Shown here: positions 1-7,160 of the stretch, in pieces
Numbering within the stretch: the stretch's first letter is position 1
Layout of the letters: every line of letters begins with the position of its first letter
Translations under genes and position numbers: made by a program
Notes under the pieces: generated by a model
Database searches by the model: none
What the model was told of the DNA's origin: nothing
What the model saw: the letters and a program-made list of their open reading frames with translations, nothing else
NCBI GenBank assembly: GCA_027578815.1
Contig: JANBTH010000530.1
Span: 1-15,299, forward strand
Direction of reading: 5' to 3'
Length of the DNA stretch: 15,299 nt
Source: Coemansia sp. RSA 1804
Lineage: Eukaryota; Kickxellomycota; Kickxellomycetes; Kickxellales; Kickxellaceae

Positions 1-347
1 GAGCCGTTGTAGATTCCGAACCTGCCGTCCAGCACCACCTTCATTGTCGGGAACCCTTGAATCCCTACCTGGTCGCAAAGTGCTGCATTCTTGGTGCAGT
101 CCACTTTTGCCAGCGGAACGTTGTCGGCCTCCAGCGTTGCTGCTGCCTTCTCGTACGCTGGCTTTAGCGCCTGGCAGTATAGACACCACGGCGCATAGAA
201 CTGGACCAGTGCCAGGTGCTGCCGGTCTACCCAGCTGTGCATGGTGCTGGCATCAAGCTCGCGGACCGCTGACTCCCTCGCCTCTGTACCTGCCGCAATT
301 GCCCCGCTGGCTGCCAGGAGCCCTGCCATATACTTGAGAATGTGCAT
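1..347 (-). CDS. Protein disulfide isomerase-like / thioredoxin-domain protein, N-terminal part (3' end outside window)
   Basis: The 115 codons visible start at ATG 347 and run off the left edge. Residues 1-20 form a hydrophobic signal-peptide-like segment ending in Ala/Gly, so entry into the secretory pathway is expected. Residues about 30-115 are a thioredoxin fold: the strand with VQFYAPWC leads into a WCLYC active site (Cys55 and Cys58), followed by a KVDCT strand and the GFPT loop with the cis-proline (Pro100). Such proteins form and shuffle disulfides in the ER. The active site is CLYC rather than the CGHC usual in PDI a-domains, so redox properties may differ. The rest, including any second domain or ER-retention tail, lies outside the window, so the exact subfamily (Pdi1, Mpd1-like or other) cannot be set. 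I see no intron in this part. Confidence 0.85.
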   Translation of the reverse strand, partial: MHILKYMAGLLAASGAIAAGTEARESAVRELDASTMHSWVDRQHLALVQFYAPWCLYCQALKPAYEKAAATLEADNVPLAKVDCTKNAALCDQVGIQGFPTMKVVLDGRFGIYNG

Positions 348-782
348 GAGCTTGGCAGACTTCACAATCGCAACTGGTCGTAGTTAATGAACAAAAAAAA
401 AATAAAAGATACAAAATGCTAATAATACCAACTTGTAAAACAGAAATGCAAAAAGCGTGAAAACGAATGATTGTGTAGAAAAAAAAGAACAGTATGGCTC
501 GTTTCTCTGGACCAACCGGTTATCCCCCAGTTCGTATCAGAACGGAAAGGTCTTTTGTCTTTTTCTTCTCACTTTTGCCTCAATGTGCTAAACCCACGCA
601 AAAGCCAAGTCTCTTTGTGCATTGACAAGATACAAAAACAGCGCTCTGGTGTTATCCATCCGATTACAACCGTTTGCTTCTCTGTGCCCAGAAATACGAG
701 ACTATCTACTTTAGGCCTATTTAGAAAGAAAAAAGTGCGAGAAATGAGAACAACATAAACCCCTCTCCAAAAAAATGGTATG
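348..782. other. Intergenic: promoter side of PDI-like gene and 3' side of coiled-coil gene
   Basis: Both flanking genes are on the minus strand, so this gap should hold the PDI-like promoter and the 3' UTR of the coiled-coil gene. The segment next to the PDI start (about 385-480) is A-rich on the plus strand, meaning pyrimidine/T-rich in the direction of PDI transcription, as in many fungal promoters. Open frames here have no recognisable protein character. No RNA gene or repeat was seen. Confidence 0.5.
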
Positions 783-1730
783 CTACTCGCTTAGAAGCTT
801 CATAAGCGCAGTGTGGTTCAGATCTGCTGGGAGTTTGCGCCCATCGTCGGTACGCACATCCTCTATCTTGCCCAGCTCATTGAACCGCACGAGGATTCTG
901 CGGTTAGACATTGCTCCAAGCCCATCGCCTATTGTAAGAGCAATCGTGCTTCCTTCCACTCTGGCACTGACAACAGGTGCAATAGTCTTGATCCAACGAT
1001 CCACAACCTTCTGCTGCTCCTGGCTATCGAGTGCTGTCATCCGACGGCGCTGGTCCTCGCTCTTCAGCTGTGCCAGTCGACCATCCAGCCGCTCCTGCTC
1101 GCGTTGCATTTCGTCGCGCATAGCTGTTTCGCGAAGCAATTCGTTGTGCACTGCTTGCAGCTCACGCGTCTGCTGCTCCACGGCGTCCCTTTCCTTTTGC
1201 TCCCTCTCCTCCAGGGCGTGCGCCAAGGACCCAAGCTCGGCCTCCAGTCTGTCAACTTCGTTTGACAGCTCTTCATTCTCACGTGCCAGCTCCAGAACTC
1301 CCTCGTACCCTTTACACTCTGTGTCTATTTTTCTGTTTACCTCCTCCACTTTTGCGTCTAGCCGTAGCTGAACCCCTTCAAGGATCCGCTCTTCCTCCTC
1401 TACAGATATCTCCAGCTTGCTAAGCTCATTGTTGTTCGGAATAAATGATGCTCCGCTAATGCGCTCCGCGAGTATTTCCCTTGCACGGCAGGCAATGAGC
1501 GCTTCTCTGTTCTGCGTATACACGCTCCTGTAGTGGTCTATGTATGTCTGGATGGTAGCAGGGAAATGCGCCAGATCTGTTGGAAGCTCTTTTGCGCTCT
1601 CTTGGACTCTCTCCAGATACAGACTCTTTAGGTCGTTGACCCACAGTTTGCTTGATGCAAGCTCATCGCGCTGTCTACATGTGGGTAATCGGTACTTTTC
1701 AAGCGTTTCTTTGTTAGCACAATGGTTCAT
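783..1730 (-). CDS. Coiled-coil protein with small C-terminal globular region (possible kinetochore Sos7-like; unproven)
   Basis: A single-exon protein of 315 residues. The open frame extends five codons above the ATG at 1730, but those begin with GTG, so 1730 is the start. Residues about 25-95 look helical, with a WVNDLKSLYLERV segment. Residues about 100-240 are highly charged (E/R/K/Q) with leucine heptads, a long coiled coil. The last 75 residues change character: a WIKTIAPVV helix, then alternating hydrophobic strands (VEGSTIALTI, RRILVRF), compatible with a small alpha/beta fold such as RWD. That order (helical head, coiled coil, RWD-like end) and the head segment resemble what I recall of fungal Sos7/Kre28 kinetochore subunits that pair with Spc7/KNL1. 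This is only a hint and no diagnostic motif proves it. There is no signal peptide or membrane segment. It is transcribed in the same direction as the ligase gene upstream, about 330 bp away. Confidence 0.8.
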   Translation of the reverse strand: MNHCANKETLEKYRLPTCRQRDELASSKLWVNDLKSLYLERVQESAKELPTDLAHFPATIQTYIDHYRSVYTQNREALIACRAREILAERISGASFIPNNNELSKLEISVEEEERILEGVQLRLDAKVEEVNRKIDTECKGYEGVLELARENEELSNEVDRLEAELGSLAHALEEREQKERDAVEQQTRELQAVHNELLRETAMRDEMQREQERLDGRLAQLKSEDQRRRMTALDSQEQQKVVDRWIKTIAPVVSARVEGSTIALTIGDGLGAMSNRRILVRFNELGKIEDVRTDDGRKLPADLNHTALMKLLSE

Positions 1731-2061
1731 TAAGGACCCCACCACTTCTTTTTGTTATGCCAACGGATACAATTACGCATCTTTCTGACGGAGACTACTT
1801 ACAGCGCGCATTCTTTTGTATCCATCATTTCAAATAGAAACAAATAAATAGAATAAATGAAAGAGAAGACCAGTGATAGTACATTAGCAATGCAATAAAA
1901 AAAAGTAAACAGAAAGTAGAAAGAGAAAAGAAAAATTAAAAGTTGGCAAAACAAAGCTCAAACAAACACAGGAAAAAACTGATGTTTACGATATTGCAAT
2001 GCTGGCCAATCACAGAAGCCGCTGACCAATGCATCAACACCCACCACTTTTCCATGGATTG
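1731..2061. other. Intergenic with strand-asymmetric A/purine-rich tract
   Basis: Between two minus-strand genes, this gap should carry the 3' UTR of the RING ligase gene and the promoter of the coiled-coil gene. About 1845-1975 is strongly A/G-rich on the plus strand, hence T/C-rich in the transcribed sense, resembling the pyrimidine-rich promoters seen elsewhere in the window. No canonical AATAAA in the minus sense and no RNA gene were seen. Confidence 0.45.
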
Positions 2062-2904
2062 CTAGGCGCCATTATCTGTTTCATTGAATGTGGAGAGCAG
2101 CGAGGTGTTGTACGAACTGCAGTCCTGACACTTGTGGTATATAAAGTGGAACCTTGTTACAGACCGCTTGTGGCAGTCGTTGCAAAATACCAACGCTTGT
2201 GTTTTCCTGTACTCGACTGGCATGCAGCTGATTCTCATGTAGCTGTCAATTTCAGTAAAGATAGGCTTTGTGTCGCAAAGCGACGCAGAACACACTGGGC
2301 ATTTGTACGAGTACTGAATATGCTTGTTCAAGCAAGGCTCGTGCATCAAGTGGAGGCATTCGGCCTGGATGATGCTGTGGACTGAATCAAAGAACTGCTC
2401 CCCGCAGATAGGACAGTCGCAGTGGAGCCGCTTCTCTTTGCATCCGTGCCTGTCGCGTGCACTGACAGATACACAAGCTTCGCACGTATCGCAATGGTAG
2501 TAGTCGCTCTTGCATCCGCTCAGACATATGCCGCATCTATCGCAGTGGAATATATTCTTGCTCTTATCGTCGTCAAGGAGCTTGCATTTGTCGCAATAGT
2601 AGTGGCCTAGAATTGCTAAGCATTTTCTGCAGCTCTGTGCCACTGGCTGCGATTCCGAACACAGCATACACCTCATCAGCTCTACAGCGTGCCTGTCCAT
2701 GCTGTGGTCGCTGCTGCTGTCGTGGCAAAACCGACATGCAGCCCATTTATTGCAGCAAGGAGCAAGAACCTTGGCTTTCAGCTGGTAATGGGTGCATCCA
2801 AGAATTGTTTGCGCCTGGTCGTGGTACGAGATGCTAGCTTCTCCAGCAGGTATCTCATCTGTAGTATCTGTCCGTCTGTTGTATGTGGTTTTCGAGTGTC
2901 CCAT
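2062..2904 (-). CDS. CHY zinc-finger / RING-H2 E3 ubiquitin ligase, Pirh2 (RCHY1) family
   Basis: From ATG 2904 the frame gives 280 residues (human RCHY1 has 261). The CHY finger begins at Cys37-x-His39-Tyr40 and continues through CC at 50-51, C57-x2-C60-H61, H67 and the C79/C82 and C92/C95 pairs. The CTCHY finger follows, with Cys/His pairs from about 104 to 162. The RING-H2 has C164-x2-C167, C183-x-H185, H188, C191, and C202-x2-C205. A zinc ribbon closes the protein (C241/C244 and C259/C262). This is the complete domain order of the family, which transfers ubiquitin from an E2 to protein substrates. The first 25 residues from ATG 2904 do not look conserved, and a short exon upstream (3056-3169) probably supplies the real N-terminus, so the 5' end of this model is uncertain. 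TACTAAT, a good branch-point sequence, overlaps ATG 2904. Confidence 0.9.
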   Translation of the reverse strand: MGHSKTTYNRRTDTTDEIPAGEASISYHDQAQTILGCTHYQLKAKVLAPCCNKWAACRFCHDSSSDHSMDRHAVELMRCMLCSESQPVAQSCRKCLAILGHYYCDKCKLLDDDKSKNIFHCDRCGICLSGCKSDYYHCDTCEACVSVSARDRHGCKEKRLHCDCPICGEQFFDSVHSIIQAECLHLMHEPCLNKHIQYSYKCPVCSASLCDTKPIFTEIDSYMRISCMPVEYRKTQALVFCNDCHKRSVTRFHFIYHKCQDCSSYNTSLLSTFNETDNGA

Positions 2905-3055
2905 TAGTAGCTACACCTTAGGTTGCTTGCATTCGTTGCAGTAAAAATGGGCCATCTGTTAATTCTCATAGTGTTAGAAATACCCCGTTTACTCTTTTGG
3001 CTTGAAAGTCAGGACAAACCCCAAACCATGACTCTTTCTGTTCCAGCCGGCTTAC

Positions 3056-3169
3056 CTCTTGTGCCTGTCTGGCCTTTTCTGTCTCGGCCAAGCCTGGGTC
3101 TGCATGTATTCGCTGTATTGCTACCCGAAGTAGCTTTTGCGATTCCGTTTCAAAAGAGCCTGTGGTCAT
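3056..3169 (-). other. Candidate 5' exon of the CHY/RING ligase gene
   Basis: ATG 3169 opens 38 codons ending QAQE at 3056, directly followed by the donor GTAAGC (3055-3050). The peptide is a charged helix (IQRIHADPGLAETEKARQAQ) resembling the helix I recall just before the CHY finger in fungal members of this family. A branch-point-like CTAAC (2977-2973) and acceptor AACAG (ending 2956) would define a 100-nt intron, 3055-2956. The next segment, 2955-2917, reads MAHFYCNECKQPK in frame and then meets TAG, so a second splice is needed to join the main frame. The only phase-compatible options seen are a very short intron (2914-2876, 39 nt) or 2916-2815, which lacks a clear branch point. The exon is likely; its exact joining is unresolved. 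Confidence 0.5.
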
Positions 3170-4008
3170 CGTCTTTGTATTTAAACAAATAAAAAAAGGC
3201 TATAGACGTGTTCTAGTCAAGGTAGTATCCATATCAGCGTGGTATATTGATGTCAAGGAGAGTCGTTTATTCAAAGGGGGTATGTATATAAGTTTAACAG
3301 CTTTAGAGAAAAGAGAATTACCACGGAACATCGATGCCGTAGCAGCTTTGCAATGAAAGCACTGGAACCCACCGCTCCTACTAGAAGCAAATCGTAAAGT
3401 AAGAAGAAAAAAGGTAACCGAGTCCGTGCATTTTTAGCACCGTTATTTGAACATGACCTGTGTGAGAATAAGATGTCTCTTCTTGTCCAGAGTGCACTGG
3501 CCATACCGATTGGATGAAACATGCGGCTGCACATCTTCTTGTCACATGGACCCCATTCAGTGCCAGCACAGCAAAGAGAGACAAATGGCCAGCAGCTACA
3601 AGCCAAGAGCGCTTGAAATGTGTTTCTTTAAACGTGAGACAGTGAAAATCTCTATATTCCACTTAAGGAAAGGAGGCGAAATCTCTATTCACAGCTGCAA
3701 TGGCAATGGCTTTTTTATATTGTCACAAGGGCCATACATATTTTGTTGGCTGCAGCTTAGACATTAAACTCTCCGTTTTTGTTCCCTCTCGATTTTGCTC
3801 CATCGTGATTAGATCACATTCTTGATCAACGGAATCGGGGATTGCGCAGCAAAAGGAGGACAAGGGGAAAGATAAAAGTGCTGGATTTATGAAAGCTTGC
3901 TTGTGTTTGACAGCCATATTTCTGGAGCGGTCTTCGGAATTCTTTATCAGCAAGCATTGCTGTGCTACAACAGCACATTTCCGCCAGCAGTTTTCTTTCT
4001 TTTCTTCG
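3170..4008. other. Long gap without a convincing gene
   Basis: This stretch separates the minus-strand ligase gene from plus-strand G6PD and should hold both promoters. Base composition is uneven, with 3440-3610 more GC-rich than its flanks. Open frames of 90-110 codons occur on both strands but have no recognisable motifs, and those that I checked begin at non-ATG codons. On the minus strand a strong acceptor-like stretch (pyrimidine-rich, ending CTAG at about 3381) and an AATAAA at 3271-3266 hint at a small spliced transcript, but no protein could be assembled with confidence. Confidence 0.4.
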
Positions 4009-4073
4009 TTTCTCTCCTCCTCTTCCTCCTCTTCCTCCTCTTCCTCCTCTTCCTCCTCTTCCTCTTCTCTTTC
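4009..4073 (+). repeat. 65-nt uninterrupted polypyrimidine tract with 9-bp tandem repeat (TCTTCCTCC)n
   Basis: Every base from 4009 to 4073 on the plus strand is C or T. Within it, TCTTCCTCC is repeated four times exactly at 4021-4056, with a fifth copy (4057-4065) differing at the last base. The tract ends about 117 bp before the G6PD start. Pyrimidine-rich stretches just upstream of start sites are common in highly expressed fungal genes, so a core-promoter role is plausible. The polypurine-polypyrimidine character could also permit triplex (H-DNA) formation and copy-number slippage. Confidence 0.85.
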
Positions 4074-4190
4074 ATCATTGAAAATACATTGTTTCTTTTA
4101 CCACTATTGTTTTCTTGTGGATAACCGTTGCTTTTTTTTGCGTGTAGTCCATCTTTTCCAGTCTTAAAACAAAAAGTACTACTATCAAAC

Positions 4191-5726
4191 ATGGCCCAAT
4201 CTTCGACATCGAGCAAGTGTGGTGATCTGACCAGCGCAATAGACCGCGCTGCCAAGCTTAACATTCCAACAACTATTGTTGTGTTTGGAGCCTCAGGCGA
4301 TCTTGCAAAGAAGAAGACATTCCCTTCTCTCTTTCATCTATTCGAGCAATCGCTCTTGCCAAAGCGCATAAGCATCATTGGTTATGCACGCACACAGATG
4401 TCTGATGACGAATTTCACAAGAGAGCCACATCCCACTTCAAGCCAGATACTCCGCATGACACGGTGGTCGGCTTCCTCAAAATATGCAAGTATGTGAGTG
4501 GCAAGTACGATGTCGACAAGGACTTCAAGGCTCTGCGCAAAGCAGTTGAGGACCATGAGGGGGCCATTGGTGTAAGCAATACGGACGAGAGGGTCCATGT
4601 TTACTACATGGCATTGCCTCCTTCGGTCTTTGTCGACGTTGCTACACACGTAAAGAACAATGTCTACGACAAGAGCTGCACCAACCGACTGGTCATTGAG
4701 AAGCCATTTGGCCACGATCTCGAGTCGAGCCGCGATCTGAGCAAAAAGATCAGCGCCCTGTTCGACGAGAACGAGGTCTTCCGCATCGACCACTATCTAG
4801 GCAAAGAGATGGTTAAGAACATCATCACCCTGCGCTTTGCAAACGTCTTCTACGAGGCCGTGTGGAACCGTCACTACATTGACAACATCCAGATAACCTT
4901 CAAGGAGCCATTCGGCACTGAAGGCCGCGGCGGCTACTTTGACGAGTTTGGGATTATCCGTGACGTCATGCAGAACCACCTAATCCAGGTCCTCTGTATT
5001 GTGGCTATGAACCAACCAAAGTCGCTTGGTGCAGAGGACATCCGTGACCGCAAGACCGAAGTTTTGCGTCGCATCCTGCCAATTCAGCTTGAGGACACGC
5101 TGCTTGGACAGTATGTGGCCTCGGCGGATGGCAGCAAGCCCGGATACAAGGACGATGACGGCGTGCCCAAAGACTCAATTACGCCGACATTTGCACAATG
5201 CGTGATGCATGTCGATAACGAAAGATGGCGTGGGGTGCCCTGGGTTATCAAGGCAGGCAAGGCGCTAAACGAAGCAAAGATGCTGATCCGCATCCAATAC
5301 AAGGACATGCCGAATCCGCTGTTTCCTAACCTGGCACGCAACGAGCTCGTCATCCAGGTCAGCCCCAAAGAGGCAATGTACATTAAGACAATTGTCAAGG
5401 AGCCAGGCCTGTCGACGAATCTGGCCATGTCTGAGCTGGATTTGACCTACAAGACTCGCTACCACGACGTCAAGATCCCTGATGCCTATGCGACGCTAAT
5501 CCTTGATATTCTCAATGGCGACCACTCGAATTTCGTGCGCAGTGACGAGCTGGACGAGGCCTGGCGTATTTTCACGCCGCTGCTCCACAGGATCGAGACT
5601 GAGCGCATCAAGCCGTTGCCCTATGAGTACGGCTCGCGTGGCCCCGAGGGCGCCTACCAGTTTGTGGAAGATCGTGTTGGGTACAAGAGAACCGGGTTAG
5701 AGTACCACTGGGAGGCACCAGAATAG
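4191..5726 (+). CDS. ZWF1: Glucose-6-phosphate 1-dehydrogenase
   Basis: This enzyme oxidises glucose-6-phosphate to 6-phosphogluconolactone with NADP+, the first step of the oxidative pentose phosphate pathway in the cytosol and a main NADPH source. The start is ATG 4191; the frame is open a further 63 nt upstream but begins with TTG. The 511-residue product has the usual family length. The NADP-binding motif GASGDLAKKK lies at 33-42, EKPFG at 170-174, the substrate-binding RIDHYLGKE at 198-206, and the catalytic-base histidine in QNH at His263. These last two fall at the same residue numbers as in the human enzyme. The gene is one continuous frame without introns and is intact to the TAG stop. 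It sits tail-to-tail with UBC9. A long pyrimidine tract precedes it and an AATAAA follows the stop by 118 nt. Confidence 0.98.
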   Translation: MAQSSTSSKCGDLTSAIDRAAKLNIPTTIVVFGASGDLAKKKTFPSLFHLFEQSLLPKRISIIGYARTQMSDDEFHKRATSHFKPDTPHDTVVGFLKICKYVSGKYDVDKDFKALRKAVEDHEGAIGVSNTDERVHVYYMALPPSVFVDVATHVKNNVYDKSCTNRLVIEKPFGHDLESSRDLSKKISALFDENEVFRIDHYLGKEMVKNIITLRFANVFYEAVWNRHYIDNIQITFKEPFGTEGRGGYFDEFGIIRDVMQNHLIQVLCIVAMNQPKSLGAEDIRDRKTEVLRRILPIQLEDTLLGQYVASADGSKPGYKDDDGVPKDSITPTFAQCVMHVDNERWRGVPWVIKAGKALNEAKMLIRIQYKDMPNPLFPNLARNELVIQVSPKEAMYIKTIVKEPGLSTNLAMSELDLTYKTRYHDVKIPDAYATLILDILNGDHSNFVRSDELDEAWRIFTPLLHRIETERIKPLPYEYGSRGPEGAYQFVEDRVGYKRTGLEYHWEAPE

Positions 5727-6028
5727 AAATGTTTGGCACCTGGCTTTCTGGCGTTGGCGGATTTGCCGCAGAACGCATGTGTGTCTTTCATTAGCCTTTT
5801 TCTGAGCTTGTGAATGAATTCTTTATGCTTGTTTTTATGAAGAAATAAAATAGATTAGTCTTGCTTACATTTTTTAGAACAAATGCATAGCAAAAAGTGT
5901 AACCCTCATACAATAAACAAAAAGCATATTGCCCAAACCGGAGTGCCTGTTCTGCAATGCTTCCAGACGATATCGCTTATCTTTGTCAAATAAAGGCTCT
6001 TCTGAGAAGAAGTAAATAAAGGCAGATC
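5727..6028. other. Convergent 3' intergenic region between G6PD and UBC9
   Basis: These 302 nt lie between two stop codons of converging genes. The stretch is AT-rich with several plus-strand AATAAA hexamers and no open frame of note. No canonical AATAAA is visible in the minus sense for UBC9. Confidence 0.5.
5844..5849 (+). terminator. Probable polyadenylation signal of G6PD (AATAAA)
   Basis: A canonical AATAAA lies 118 nt after the G6PD stop in an AT-rich stretch. Further plus-strand AATAAA copies occur near 5912, 5990 and 6015, so the true cleavage site cannot be chosen from sequence alone. Confidence 0.45.
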
Positions 6029-6838
6029 TCAGAATTTTGCGTACAATTGCGCCTGCGCCCGAATTTTCTTTTCGTACGACTTTTTGTCCTTTCTGTAAAG
6101 ATGGTATGCTTCCGACTGAGCAGGATCAGAATTGTTCGGGTCGTTTAGGAGATCCTGGACGCCAAGAAGGATCTAATAGGACAAAATGAAGCAGCCGATA
6201 TTCAGTGATCTGATTAGACATACTATTCGCTTAGAACCAGTTGGTACCTTTAACTGCCATGGTATACTCCCTTAGTTCAGGACAAGCAACCTTGGTTGCA
6301 ACCTACCTGCTTAATTGTGATGGACGGCTTCCAGTCTTTTTCCGCATTAAGAATGGACAGACAGACGGTGCCCGAAGGAAACACGTTTGGATGGAACAGC
6401 GGCGGGCTAAACTGGCACTTTGGCGGTGCTACCGGATAGTCCTCGGTAAAAAGAAGTATGCACTTGTAGAGGCCATTCTCCCAAGGTGTGTCATCTTTGC
6501 CTGGAATACCACATTCCCAGCGCATCAGATCCAATCCACCATCCGGCGTCTTTTGTGGGCGAGCGTAGAACCCCTATAAGATGGCAGTCGCATGGCTGAA
6601 ATGTAAATATTTCTTTATTTTTAGCTCGTCATCAAGTGTGTTTCTACTATTCCGAAGCCATTGTTTGCTATTGCTGTTCTTGCAAACAGAGGACAAGGGT
6701 GCAAATTAAAGCGTGTGTGCATGCCAACATGTCGAGTACATCAAACACAAGTCTCTTCATCAGCATACATACGTGTGGATGGTCCTTTCTCCATTGCTTT
6801 CTCTCCTCCATCAGGCGGTTACGGCATATTCCCGACAT
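6029..6838 (-). CDS. UBC9: SUMO-conjugating enzyme UBC9 (three exons)
   Basis: UBC9 is the single E2 enzyme that takes SUMO from the E1 and passes it to target lysines, mainly in the nucleus. I assembled three phase-0 exons: 6838-6773 (22 codons, MSGICRNRLM to HPH), 6573-6307 (89 codons, GFYARPQKTP to ITIKQ) and 6172-6029 (47 codons plus TGA, ILLGVQDLLN to LYAKF). The introns are 199 nt (6772-6574, GTATGT...TATAG) and 134 nt (6306-6173, GTAGGT...TTAG). The joined protein is 158 residues, the same as human UBC9. The catalytic cysteine is Cys93 within FHPNVFPSGTVC, the HPN triad is present, and IPGK, PPKC and DWKP match the family. The start is fixed by the conserved MSGI. The fit of all three joins to the family makes the exon model secure. 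Confidence 0.96.
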
Positions 6839-7160
6839 TGTAAAAAATAAAACCTCCCACACGCAAAGATGATAGTGTTGTTTGTCTCCGTTTAGTCGGG
6901 AACGCAAAGACCACGCTGGTAGTATCGATAATAAGTATACAGTAGATACAAAAGACAAAAAGATGTATGAAATAGAGAAAAGAAGATTGAAGCAATAACA
7001 GAAGGTGACTACTAGTTTCTTTTAAAAAATTCAACGTAACAACAGCAATCGCGATATTCTAGCTGGTCTTTGCAAATGCTGATGGTTCAAAAAGCACACG
7101 CAGTTCGTACACCTCTGATTGGAGAAGCTTGAATATTGGGTTATTACACGTGACATTTGA
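6839..7160. other. Intergenic: UBC9 promoter and 3' side of RlmN-like gene
   Basis: Both neighbours are on the minus strand. The stretch is AT-rich, with an A/G-rich run on the plus strand around 6945-7000 (pyrimidine-rich in the transcribed sense). Open frames in it lack protein character, and no RNA gene was recognised. Confidence 0.4.

Noticed and set aside
471..758. 95-codon plus-strand frame in the first gap
   Set aside because: Short, no recognisable motif, and positioned where promoter and 3' UTR sequences are expected.
775..1371. 198-codon plus-strand frame, very rich in Ser and Arg
   Set aside because: It is the antisense of the coiled-coil gene; the Ser/Arg bias is a by-product of the Glu/Arg/Leu-rich codons opposite, and it starts upstream of the real gene's stop without any known motif.
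3889..4167. Plus-strand frames reading poly-Ser or poly-Phe/Leu
   Set aside because: They result from the TCTTCCTCC repeat being translated in different frames; there is no independent sign of coding.
4338..4793. 151-codon minus-strand frame
   Set aside because: It is the antisense shadow of G6PD, whose motifs in the plus frame are unmistakable.
6241..6579. 112-codon plus-strand frame
   Set aside because: It is antisense to UBC9 exon 2 and has no motif of its own.
6668..6958. 96-codon minus-strand frame read as one protein
   Set aside because: Only its middle part (6838-6773) is coding, as UBC9 exon 1; the remainder is 5' leader and intron.
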